Below are positions 49,128 through 60,140 of a stretch of 64,000 bases of DNA, piece after piece. The DNA is from Toxonevra muliebris (taxonomy: Eukaryota; Arthropoda; Insecta; Diptera; Pallopteridae). How positions within the stretch are numbered: the first letter of the stretch is position 1; every line of letters starts with the position of its first letter. Position numbers and translations under genes: made by a program. Below the pieces are notes generated by a model. The model saw only the letters and a list, made by a program, of their open reading frames with translations, did not search any database and was not told the DNA's origin. The DNA is taken from contig OY829328.1 of the NCBI GenBank assembly GCA_963691655.1, forward strand, positions 15,516,704-15,580,703, in the 5' to 3' direction.

Positions 49128-49644
49128 TAACGCTCGTATTTATACAGTTTTCCGCTCCAAAACCGCATACGGTTTTTTTCACCAAAATACCGCATTTATA
49201 CTAAGAAAAATATATAAAATTAAATTTAATTTATCCATCGCAATGCAAAACGTCAGAGAGAACAATGGAAACACGGAGCGAATATAAGCGCATGCAAACG
49301 GCAGACACCACTTGATTAAAAGTGGAAACATTGAAAGCGATTCTGATCGCCAAATGTGACCTGAAATATCCATGCGTTGATTTCTCTAAATACCTCATAA
49401 CAAAGGCGGAATCGTTTCATCAAATTTCTTCAGAGGATAAATAGAGTACAACAATTACAGAATGAAATATTGAAATGGAGAACGAAGACGATTCAGATGA
49501 TGGATAATTTGCTTTCCTGGTTACTTTTCAATGAATAAAATTGATACCGCGAAATATACAGTTTTTTTCAAATCGAATTTCTGCATTTTAAAAAATTTTG
49601 GTAGAAATATACAGTTTTTGGTCCGAAAAAAGGTACGAGCGTTA
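49128..49644. mobile_element. 517-bp hAT-like element, copy 2
   Basis: Same family as 25340-25847, same orientation. The ends TAACGCTCGTATTTATACAG and TACGAGCGTTA are inverted repeats. The flanking octamers GGCATACC and AGCAGACC agree at 6 of 8 positions, so the duplication has decayed. It contains an extra segment around 49250-49320 absent from copy 1. The shared internal frame is broken here by stops. Confidence 0.75.
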
Positions 49645-51612
49645 AGCAGACCTGAAATGTTTCGGAAAGTTTTTAATATAATTCAAGCAAGTGCTGCACC
49701 CACAGTAACTGAATCCACATTAACAAGATTTTTTGTCTTTTTCTCAAGTGTTAAAACTTGTAATTTTATATCAATTTTGTTATGTTTCTATATCATGAAT
49801 TTCTAGAATTTTATCTATTGGGCAAAGTGATGAAACTGACATACAATTAATCCAATTTTACCTATTGACATAGGAAATTAAGATACTTAAGTTGAAGTCT
49901 CAACAAATTATTATCAACTTTTAGCCTTTTCATGACACCCTAATTGTATACTCTTATGTATGTATTTATGTACATATGTATATGTATACATAGCAATTTT
50001 ACTGTCGCATTTCCATGCACAAAATCACTACGCGCATACCAAACAAACAGGAGCAGAAAAAAACGACACATACAAGATTTTTAACATTCATCGCTACTGC
50101 ACACAATTAATATGCGCTCGAAAATATGCAATTGTTTTTATTTATCAAAGTGGAATGTTTTTTTTTCTTTGCCTACCCATAGGGGCTTTACAAGGATTGT
50201 GAGAGAAAATACTTTTGTATATTTGTTCGTTTATTTTTCACAATTGTGCAAAAATATTTGACAATAAATGCAAGGCGAATACAAAAAAAAAAAAAAAAGA
50301 AAAAAAGAAAAAAAGAAAGAAGTTGAAACATATCCTGTTTTAATTTAAAATTTTTTTTAACAAACACCAAAAGGAGTAGAAAAAACACAGAATTTAAAGC
50401 ATTTTTTTTTCTTTCCAGTATTTGGTTTTTTTTTTTTTTTTTCAATGAAAAGTTCCTTTGTCATTGTTTGATTAAAATAACTATGCTAAAGTTATACACA
50501 CATATATACCTACTCACACATTGATATAAAAGAAAATTCAAATAAAAACCAGCACAATCTAAAGTGCAATTTCTAAGCATTTTGGCACTTTTGACTGTCA
50601 TCGAGCAAGTTCAGTTAAAGTTTTAACTTTAGTTTCGTTTATCTTTGACAAGTTATTTTCAACAAAGCTAGGAAAAACAGAAAGACAAAGAACTAAGCTA
50701 AAATAAAATGAAAAACAAAATAACATTGAACAAAACTTAAATTTGATACAGTTTCTTTATAAGAACAGCTGCAGTAGCTTTTTTTTTATAAACCACAATA
50801 GCAATACTTTTAAATAGTATTTTATTTTGTTGTTTTTGGTAAAAAGTTCTTTACAAATAGGAATTGAGACATCTCGACTATAGACATTCAGCCAGACAGA
50901 CTGACCGACATTCATAATGACAGAATCTAAGTGATTATAATAAATTGAATAACAGAATGAATGTAACCAATGGTAATTGTAGAAGTTAAATGATTTTGTT
51001 GGTGTTAAGCATTTTTAATTTTTTAAATTCCCACAAAAAGGCTACAGCTCTCGTTCTTTTAAAAATAATAGTGGAATCCAAACCACATTCATTGACAGTT
51101 ACTTGTTAATTTTTTACGTACATTTTAGTTTTGTAAAATTTTCGAAAGTCGATATTTGAATTCCGCTGATAAATCACAATGCTTGAACAGATTTTGTAAT
51201 GCAGATTAAAATTTGTTTAAATCTATTTTTAAAGTAAAAGACATTATAGCGGTAAACACAAAAATAGCATTTCCTCCATCTCCCTAATTAATATTGCTAC
51301 TGGCGTTGACTTGTTAGCGTAATTAATTAATATGTGCTTGAAGCCGCGTAATTGTTTTTGTGCACAAGAAGTGATTCATTTTTATCTTATAGTTTCAATT
51401 CGGAATCAAAATGAATAATGCTATTTTTCAGTTCACCTTTGTACATACGAGAATTTACTTAGTTTCCACACAAGCGGCAAAACTTTTAAGTTATTCATAG
51501 TGATCTAGTTTTCTAACATATTCTCAAATTTTCACAAACTCAACTCAACTGAGGTCGCATATGCTTTTGAATAGTTTCAAAACTAACTCAATATAAATAA
51601 ATTTTTGGCATA
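49645..51612. other. Intergenic, no gene seen
   Basis: AT-rich with poly(A)/(T) tracts at 50282-50320 and 50400-50445. No gene or bounded element. Confidence 0.45.
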
Positions 51613-52895
51613 AGGAGTGAGATCGAGAAAATCTTAACACACGTTTTACCTAATAATTTTTTTTGGGTGTAAAATTTAAAAATTTCTTGATCTAGTTATC
51701 TTTGAAAAATATGTCAGTTGTTATGTTTAATGACAAACATGTAGATTTATTGTGAGTTTGATCAAAATGAGTCAGGAAAAAGAAGTACGTCTTAAAATTA
51801 TTAAAAATTTTCAAAAAAATCCAAATTGGTCCTACAAAAAATGGGCCAAAGAATTGAAGGTCTGCCGTCAAACTGTTTCCAACGTTATTAAACAGTTTCA
51901 GGAGAATTTGACTATCGATAGGAAACCTAGTTCGGGAAGAAAACAAGGACCACATGATATTGGGAAAGCCAAGAAAATAAAAAACATATTGAAAATATCT
52001 CCAAACACATCTGGTAGAAAAGCTGCCCGGTTAGCCCAGTGCTCTGACTATTTGATGCGAAAAGTTAAAGCCAATACAGGTTTGAAAACATATAAAGTCC
52101 AAAAAGTTCCAGACAGGAATGCTGCAAAAAATTTAGACGCCAAAAGTAGGACTCGGAAATTAAAATCGAATTTCATACAAAAATATTCATGTTGTATAAT
52201 GGATGATGAAACGTATGTACTGGCAGATTTTACGCAGCTTCCGGGTCAAAATTTTTATGTTGCTGATGCTCGAGGAAATGTCGAAGAACAATTTAAAATC
52301 CAAAAGCAGACAAAATTTCCTAAAAAATTCCTGGTATGACAAGCTATATGCAGTTGCGGCGAAAGAAGCAAGTCATTTGTTACAGTGGGCTCTATAAATA
52401 CCGAAATATACATCAAAGAATGTTTGAAAAAAAGACTTCTTCCTTTCATAAGAGAGCACAATGTGTCCACATATTTTTGGCCCGATTTGGCATCATGTCA
52501 CAACGGCAAGAAAGCTCTAGAGTGTTACCAAAGTAGTAACATAGTTTTTATACCAAGAGAGGCCAATTCTCCAAATTGTCCGGAGCTAAGACCAGTGGAG
52601 AGATATTGGGCTCTTGTGAAAAGAAACTTAAAGAGCACAAAAAAGGTGTCCCAAAATAACGAAGATTTTAAAAGGAGATGGGCAAACTGTTCCAAAAAGG
52701 TGTCTGAAACAACTATCAAATCTCTGATGGAAGGCTTACCAAAAAAAAGGTCCGCGAGTTCATAAATAGTGGTTAGAACTATAAAAGTTATATTTTTGTG
52801 TAATTTGTAAAATATTATCAATTAAATAAATAAAAAAAATTAATTTAAAAATTATTGAATTTTATATATGTTAAGATTTTTTCGATCTCACTCCT
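51613..52895 (+). mobile_element. DD37E Tc1-like transposon, copy B
   Basis: Complete by its ends: TA then AGGAGTGAGATCGAGAAAAT at the left, and the inverted repeat ending CTCACTCCT then TA at 52896-52897, 1283 bp in all. By eye it is a close relative of copy A (43235-44336), on the opposite strand 8.4 kb away. The motifs DETYV and QLPGQ together with the 37-residue D-to-E spacing fit the ITmD37E group described from mosquitoes. Confidence 0.92.
51767..52765 (+). pseudogene. DD37E transposase with one internal stop
   Basis: From ATG 51767 the frame shows an N-terminal helix-turn-helix region (WSYKKWAKELKVCRQTVSNV), a second HTH (NTSGRKAARLAQCSDYLMRK), then catalytic MDDETYVLADFTQLPGQ, FWPDLASCHNGKK and CPELRPVERYW. 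Only two lesions are visible. A TGA at 52337-52339 stands where copy A has TGG (Trp). A longer A run at 52741-52748 (8 versus 6 in copy A) shifts the last few codons. The upstream and downstream parts are in the same frame, so the gene is a recent casualty. Length without the stop is about 330 residues, normal for the family. Confidence 0.88.
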
Positions 52896-52897
52896 TA

Positions 52898-53859
52898 TTA
52901 CCAAAAGTGCAGCAAAACTTTAATACCAAAGTAATTCAAAGAGCAGTAGTAGTGTTAATATGTGCATGTGTATGTAACTGCATACATGTTTATAATCACG
53001 ATCATGAAAATGTGAAAATAGGTTTCCATATTCAAATTTGCTTTATATGTACATAAAATAATTAGAAAAATAAAAACTAATGAATGCAAATTTTGCTATC
53101 AAGTTAGTATGTACAATGAAATTCAGGAAATGAATTACAATAGTTTAATATGTATTACTACATAGTTACTTACAAATGCTTTAATGACTTCATATTTGAT
53201 TAAATCGTTATTTTCTGACATTATAAATTTTCTTAGAACATATTCAGTTAATACAATATAATAAATTATTTATTAAGTTTTCTTGACACTTTACTTCCAG
53301 CAACAAATGAAATTACCTTCATGTGTGAAACTACATGAATTTGCTTTACTAAAAGTTTTCTAATATTATCACATTCACATTACCAGCTGCTGTGCTGTGC
53401 TTCTCTTGTGGCTGGTACTTGGTTGTGGAAGTTTTATGAACTTTAAGTGTGAATAGTGTACACTAAAGATACCCATTGACTGATACATTTATTTTTAAAA
53501 GCCGGGCATTAAAGGTTTCCTTGGGATTTATGTGTTATATTTGGAGTCATTTTTATCTCGAAAATTGGCCTTCGTTACCATTGGAAAATTTAAAATCGCA
53601 TTGTTGGATGAAATATAATTTTTGCAATAATTAAGGTTTTCTGGTTCTAATTGCATTTACAGCACTTTTTAATTATGTTATTTAAAAAAAAAATGAATAC
53701 AGTTTTATATTCATATAACATTTTTTTCATTTCATACTCAATTTATTTGGATTGGATTAGGATAAACATGACATAAACGCATTTGGCTGAACTGTAACTA
53801 CTCTAATTTTCACTACTTCTCAAAAGATTTGTTTTTATTCAAATAAATTTGCAATCTAT
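52898..53859. other. Intergenic, no gene seen
   Basis: AT-rich; no recognisable feature. Confidence 0.5.
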
Positions 53860-53870
53860 CCATAGATATT

Positions 53871-55254
53871 AATACGTCCTGATGATTACTTATGGAGCCG
53901 AAGGCGACAGGCGGCCATCAACACGCGTAATAAGCTGCAGAGGCAAGCCTGCGTGCGCTTAACTGGTGCCATGCGAACTTGTCCAACAGCATCCATCGAA
54001 GTTTTATTAGAACTTACACAAGAACAGCCCCAAGTGAATAGGGAAATCCTGAGGATGTCTGGTGAAGATATCGGGGCAGAGGGATGTTTGATATTCTCGA
54101 GATGCAACATCCCGAAATTGCTTTTCTGAGGGACAGCATGCAACCAAAGTTCAGTTTTGTAAAACGATTCAAAACCGAACTTAGTAACAGAAAGGAATGG
54201 GAAGATATATCTGGAATGTATAAGATATACCAGCACTTGATTACATGGCATACGGATGGGTCACTAAATTGCGAAAGCACCGGAGTAGGGGTATTTGGAC
54301 CGAGGATAAAATACTCGGAGCCTATGGGTAGATACACTAGTATCTTTCAAGCAGAAACATACGCTATTGATAGGTGTGTACATTTCAACCTCAAGCGCAA
54401 CTACCGGAACCAAAACAGTGCTATCCTAACCGATAGCCAAGCGGCTATTAAGGCACTTAAATCTCACCAGGTAATTTTAAAGTTTTCTATCTGTATATAC
54501 TATTTCAAATCCAACTGCTCGTTAGTTCTTTGTTAACTAGTTGTACTAGTTGTAGTGTTAAAACTCAATAAATAAATAAAAAAAACAGGTAAACCTCAAA
54601 ACTGGTGATGGAGTGCCTTGATAAATTAAATACGCTTGGTTTACATAATCGCGTTTGGATTCTGTGGGCTCCAGGGCATATTGGTATTGAAGGGAACGAA
54701 ATTGCTGATGTAGCAGCAAAGAAAGGAGCAGTGACTCCCGTCGTAAGTCCAGAACCGTTCTGCGGAATGGAAAAAGGAACTTTCGCTCTATTGGTTAGAA
54801 AAGAGGAAGACAAGCAATGGGAACTATACTGGGAAAACGACCAGGTTTAGAACATTCAGAGGCACTGATGGGGACATATAACCTAAAACGCTTTAAAGAA
54901 TGTGTGAATTTGTCTAAGAATAGTTTAGGAATCATTACAGGAATTCTAACAGGTCATTGTAGGTTAAACTATCATCTAACAAAATTGGGAATTATGTCTA
55001 ATGGCTCATGCGGGCTTTGCAGGGAATATAAGGAAACTGCGAAGCATGTATTAGGACAGTGTTTAGCATTTATGCATATCCGCAAAAGGAATCTGAAGGA
55101 GCATCAACTACCAGATGCTAATCTAAACTCCATAGAAATAGGATTAATACTAAAATTTCTATAGGAGGCCGAACTTATGGAAATACTATAAGTCCACGAA
55201 GTGGAACAATAGATCTTAAGGTCGCAGTGCACTCCCATCAATAATAATAATAAT
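53871..55254 (+). mobile_element. 5'-truncated LINE with RNase H, 1.38 kb
   Basis: It is flanked by the 11-bp target duplication CCATAGATATT (53860-53870 and 55255-55265) and ends in an (AAT)n tail at 55237-55254. Coding pieces are NKLQRQACVRLTGAMRTCP (end of the RT region), TWHTDGSLN, QAETYAI and ILTDSQAAIKALKSHQ (RNase H), then WAPGHIGIEGNEIADVAAKKG and a Cys-rich CGLCREYKETAKHVLGQC tail domain. It belongs to the I/Jockey-like group with RNase H. The 5' half was never copied. It is interrupted by an insertion at 54475 and by frameshifts. The 3' end AGATCTTAAGGTCGCAGTGC is shared with the SINE at 30.6 kb. Confidence 0.88.
54475..54585 (+). mobile_element. Short poly(A) retroposon inside the LINE
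   Basis: CAGGTAA (54468-54474) is repeated at 54586-54592, and the sequence between ends in AATAAATAAATAAAAAAAA. Removing it plus one repeat joins KSHQ to VNLK of the RNase H region. It is therefore a 111-bp insertion with a 7-bp target duplication, a SINE or severely truncated LINE. It contains TTAACTAGTTGTACTAGTTG but no pol III boxes. Its borders coincidentally read GT...AG. Confidence 0.75.
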
Positions 55255-55265
55255 CCATAGATATT

Positions 55266-55676
55266 CAGCAAATGAGATCTTTAACAAAAGTAATGAGCAT
55301 AATAGATGTATCCCCTTGGTTACACTTTGCATTATTTACATAAATGCTTACAAATGTGAGATACCTTTGCAGGTATCTTTCGCAAAATATGACAATTTTT
55401 CTGTCATTTTTGGAATGTTAAGATCACAATTAATCGTGTCGTTAAAGACAAACCAAGGTGCGTTGGCAATCATTCGCAAGGTCTTGGATTGATATCTTTA
55501 AAGTATATCTATGATGCTGTGGGTGGTTGTTCCCCGAAGTTGCACTCCATCTAGACTGAGTTCGGATTTTGGGTTGAGCAGCCAGTGAAGTTTTCGCCTC
55601 TTAATAGATGGCGGTAATAAAAAATCTAACAGTTGATTTACATTTTAAGTCAATTATTTTATTGTGAAAGCAATAA
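55266..55676. other. Spacer, no gene seen
   Basis: Nothing recognised. Confidence 0.4.
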
Positions 55677-55986
55677 AGGACGCGATAAATAACCAAGAAT
55701 AGCGTTATATCAAAAAGTAACAAGTAAATTTTGAATTAAATAAATGTATTGGAATTTTTTTGAACATCTTAATATTTGTAAAGAGCAATAACAGAGCTAT
55801 GGAATTTCCGGGCAAACAAATTTTGAAAAATCGTAATTTATGGTCAACATTTCGGGAATTTCAAAACTCTTTTGGAACCTAAAGAAACTATCTGATTCAC
55901 TTCTGTTCATCTTGATGAGTAGAAGCTTACCTAGGCAGTTACTTTTTGATGCAGGTAACGCTATTCTTGGCTATTTATCGTGTCCT
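55677..55986. repeat. Fold-back with arms of about 47 bp
   Basis: The left arm 55677-55721 (AGGACGCGATAAATAACCAA onward) matches the reverse complement of 55938-55986, apart from four substitutions and a few extra bases. The loop is 216 bp. It could be a fold-back MITE; no flanking duplication was identified. Confidence 0.7.
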
Positions 55987-56078
55987 AAAAATGTTGCTTT
56001 ATGTATTGGGAGTGTGAATGTATAAACTCGTATTTTTTTCGTAATTTGGTCATTTATTGTAAAAAAGTGGTTATAAAT

Positions 56079-56450
56079 TTATTCTTTAAAGTATTGTCCA
56101 TCGTTAGTCACAACCTTTTCCCATCTTTCTGGTAGTTTTCGGATTTCGCGTCGAAAGAACTTCTCATCTTTTGAGGCTATCCACGAATCAACCCATTTTT
56201 TGAATTCTTCGAAAGAACGGAAGTGCTGTTCAGCCAGGACATGTGTCATCGATCGGAACACGTGGTAATCAGAAGGAGCAATGTCTGGAGAATACGGCAG
56301 GTGGGGTAGCACTTCCCATTTCAGCGTTTCCAAGTATGTTTTTACTTGCCTTGCAACATGCGGCCGAGCATTGTCGTGCTGAAGAATAACTTCGTCGTGT
56401 CTATTCTTTATCGCTTGAAGACTGCATTTCTTTTCTTCCCTTCTAAAAAC
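56079..56450 (-). pseudogene. Mariner transposase C-terminal fragment
   Basis: The minus-strand frame begins mid-domain at about RHDEVILQHDNARPH and keeps the second and third catalytic Asp (HDNARPH, SPDIAPSDYHVF). It ends normally with LPERWEKVVTNDGQYF plus two residues. Everything upstream, including the first Asp and the DNA-binding domain, is absent. It is a different subfamily or age from the copy at 32.4 kb, which has Asn at the third site. Clear inverted repeats were not found. Confidence 0.85.
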
Positions 56451-56459
56451 AAAACACAA

Positions 56460-57734
56460 AAACGCTTATTTTTAACTTTTTGATTTAGAACTCAGGATAC
56501 CCCATAAGCGGACAAACTTCAAAGTTTGTATTCAAAAACTAAAAAATTCGAACGTTAAAGCAAATAAAAAAAATATAATATTAATTATTGTCAACTTTTG
56601 ATGCAATAGCAAAAAGATTAAAACAAAGGCCCTTTATAGCGCCCACTAACGCTAATAGATCTCTCTCCGATTCGATTTTTTACATGTATCTACCTCTCTT
56701 ATCACCTCCTTTTAAGTTGAACATTGGGTCGAAATCACCTTGTGTAAGGAGGAAAATAATGATATTTTCATAAAAATCAATAAATGTCGAAAAACTTAAA
56801 CTAAAGTTATCAAAGTTAAGAAGTTACTGAAAAGTATCATTCTTATTCAATAAATTGACACGCAATACAAAAATGAACAAAGTCAAAATAATGGATGCAG
56901 GCATCTATTCAATGGATGTGTACAGGTATCTGTAAGTATTTATGTACATTGTAAAAGTATTGTAAGTTATTGCAGAAAGAGTTGAAAAATCAATGATACG
57001 AGTGAAACTTTCTTCAATCCAGTGTGTGCACGAGTATGTGCGTGTGAGTGCATATCCAAACAAGTGTGAGTCTCAGCGTATGTACATGTGTGTGTGTGTG
57101 TGTGGGTGAGTTTGAATAATCTATTGACTTGACAAAATGATTTCGTACTTGGCAAATGTTTGCTCTTTTTTATCTTCGATTGAAAATTGAATATATTTTT
57201 CATTTCAGAAAAGAAAAGTCAAGTTTTTGAAATAAATACTTTCAATTTAACTTTAAAGCTGCAGACCCTCAATTGTTTGCTGTATGAGTTTTGATTTAAT
57301 TTGCATATTAATGCAAAATCTTTAGAAACATTGCATATTTAAATCGAATTGATTTTTCTTTAATTTCCTTTTTCATTTATTTAATTTAAGTAGTAAAAAT
57401 GCCAATTCATTTTATCTAAAAAACAACAATTTACATTTGAATTCTTTTGAAATCTATTACACACACAATTTTTGATCCGATATTTATGTAGAAGTGGACA
57501 AAAGTCATCATTCATCATTTGAATTCATATCACACTCGCATACAAATCAATACAAATCAAAAACAAATACATACACTTCAGAAACTTCAGAAGAGTTTTG
57601 AGTGGGCAAATGACATAGAAAATGATTAGGGTGCAAATAAAATATACATCCAAATATTGTTTTATTTGTTTGAATATTTAGGTAATATTTACAATTGCTG
57701 TAACAGTCATTGGTATATATGTATGTAGTAGAAG
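56460..57734. other. Intergenic, no gene seen
   Basis: Contains a (GT)n-rich tract at 57020-57110. No gene is seen. Confidence 0.5.
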
Positions 57735-58748
57735 CAAGGCCGTATTTAGGGGGGGAGGGGGAGGGGGGTGGGATTTTGGGGGTTCTGACCCTCCCCCGAA
57801 ATGTGGAAACTTTATTCTAGTTTTTTAGATTAATTGCCAATGGATGGAAAAAAAGTCAAAATAAAATCTATTTAACGATATTTTTTACTTAAATCGGTTT
57901 TTTTTTCTAAAATCCGATTTGTTTTCTGCGACATGAGGTTTGACTACGGACTCAAAAAGAGAAGGTGATACTGAGCACTCCTGCATTCATAGTTTTTCTA
58001 GGTCAGTAACACTTTTTGATTTAAGGTTTCGCCCTGAATCAATTTGAAAAGTTTAAAAATTAATAAAAATATAAAAAAATTATCGGATCCTTGTAAAATT
58101 AGACTTGCTTGAACCCCACTTTTTTCCTAAAACGTTACGTGATGGGAAGTTTTTGACCTCAGATCTGTGTTCAACGTGAAAAATTCTTTCGCAAAAACTC
58201 CATCTTATTAGCAAAACCCAACTTAAAATTAATTTTAAAACGCATTATTGGTCAGAGCACCACGACTAGAAAGATCTCTTTCAATGCTGTGACTTTACGA
58301 ATTTAGGGAATATAAGCCAACCTCATCCGGGTTCCTTATCATTGATAATGGCTCAAATTCCTAATGGTGATCATTTGAACAAAATGAGCCTCTACTATTT
58401 TTGGTAATTTTTTTGAGGTTGGGTACATCATCAGAAGTGGGAAGTCAATGAGTTAATGAAATTATATCCCTCACGATAAAAAAAATGCACAAGAATGCAC
58501 ATTGAATAATATTTATTTGAAAAAATTAATTTGATTATTCTGGAAATTTTTTGTCACTTTTGGCCATTTTTTTGAGGTTAAGATTAAAAAAATCGGAAAA
58601 TTTTTCTTAAAATTTTAATTTTATAGGGTCCATCAAATGTGTCATTGCTTTAATTTATTGTATTTAAAAATCAGTTTGATAAAAATTATTTATGAATATT
58701 TTCTTCGAATGAAAACCCCCCCGAAAAAAATTTCTGGCTACGGCCCTG
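57735..58748. mobile_element. 1.01-kb hAT-like element, copy 2
   Basis: Opposite orientation to 47358-48837. It starts CAAGGCCGTATTTAGG and ends with GGCTACGGCCCTG, flanked by AGTAGAAG (57727-57734 and 58749-58756), a perfect 8-bp duplication. It is shorter than copy 1, lacking the tandem duplication and other stretches. Non-coding. Confidence 0.85.
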
Positions 58749-58765
58749 AGTAGAAGAATCATTAA

Positions 58766-59159
58766 GGGGGAAGGCCACTGTGATGGCTGGAAAAATGAGT
58801 GATTTTCGTGAATGTTTTTTATCTGTCTGTGTCTTTTTTTATTAATTTTATGAAGTGCACTTCCAACAATATAAGCGTTGCCGTGGAGCCCGAAAAAAAT
58901 TTCCCTCGCGTCGATTTTTCAAAAATAGATTTTCAGAAAAAAAAAATTTTTAGTTTTTTTTTTCTTATTTTCCACAAAATGGCGACTGGTTGAAAATTTT
59001 TTCATGTTTTCGACCCTTTTTTTTTGCTTCAAAAGAGATTAAAAAATAGTAAAAATCAAAAGTTTGAAAATCGGCTAGACTTGTACCCATATTTTTGAAT
59101 ATATAAAATTTAATTTAAGATAAAAAAATTGTTCTAACCCGTCACAGTGGCTTTCCCCC
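58766..59159. mobile_element. 394-bp piggyBac-like MITE
   Basis: TTAA (58762-58765) precedes GGGGGAAGGCCACTGTGA, and the inverted copy TCACAGTGGCTTTCCCCC is followed by TTAA (59160-59163). Repeats of 18 bp with one mismatch. It starts only a few bases after the target duplication of the neighbouring hAT-like element. Its ends differ from those of the TTAA element at 34.6 kb. Confidence 0.8.
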
Positions 59160-59163
59160 TTAA

Positions 59164-60140
59164 TGAGCTTTTAGTGAAACTTTGACTTTTAGTATCAGCT
59201 ACTTTTTTCGATTTGTAATGAAATGCTTTAAAAATTAACATTTTCGATTATGAAATTGGTTTCTAAATCATATATGTAGTGCTTGTGGGTTAATTATCCA
59301 TTCAAAATTTTCATTATTCAATTTTAATTATTAAGGAGATTTCATTATGAAGTAATGTTCAATTAGTCTGGCATTATTCTATAATTAACATTGTAAATAG
59401 TTATGTACAGTGGCGGATCTCAGAACTTATAACCCAAAAAAAAAAAAACAAACAAAAAACCTGTCTTATATGAAAGTAGTAGTAGTAAAACCCCAGCTGT
59501 GTTTTGATTCACCTTACAGTGGGTTGAATTTTAAAATTTTTGTCCAAAATAGCATCAAATGATATTTTTCAGATAATTAATTGAACCATAATAATTTTTC
59601 TCTGCAATATAAGTTTTTTTTTTTTTGGAAATTCTTAGAATTTCTGTGTAATTTTTTCAATATGCCAATATTATTTAAATATGCCAACATGTCGGCAATT
59701 TCATTATAGGAAACTCTCTCTTTCTGATTTCAGTAACTCTAGCTTATCTTAAAATAATTCTTACAATGCTGAATTGTTTAATGAATATGTGTAAATATCT
59801 ATTCTTTGAGGGGCCTTCACAGTCACTTTAACCTTAGCTACGCCGTTGCACACACAAAGACTACCTACAATATTTCTATCTGAAATATTTGGAATGTTAT
59901 CAACTCTTGCTTACTAGAGCATGCCATATATGTTCATATCTATATACATACAATGCTCTGTACTTATACATATGTGCATTTTTGTGTAGACTGATATGAA
60001 TCTACACAGAAATTCATACACTCAATAACTTTAAATCATAATAGAACATAGTTACATTGTAAGTTATTTAAACATATTTATGTATGTATGTCCGTATATT
60101 GAGCTATAGTATGTGGTATTTAGTAGTATAGTAGTATATT
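59164..60140. other. Spacer with a possible hAT-like end
   Basis: CAGTGGCGGATCTCAG at 59407 resembles the start of other hAT-like elements here, and a loosely matching GCTACGCCGTTG lies at about 59837. No target duplication was found, so the element is not called. No gene. Confidence 0.35.

Noticed and set aside
54471..54585. Spliceosomal intron in the LINE RNase H region
   Set aside because: Borders fit GT-AG, but the perfect CAGGTAA duplication and poly(A)-like end show a recent retroposon insertion.
59407..59850. Complete hAT-like element
   Set aside because: The putative ends match only loosely and no 8-bp duplication was found.
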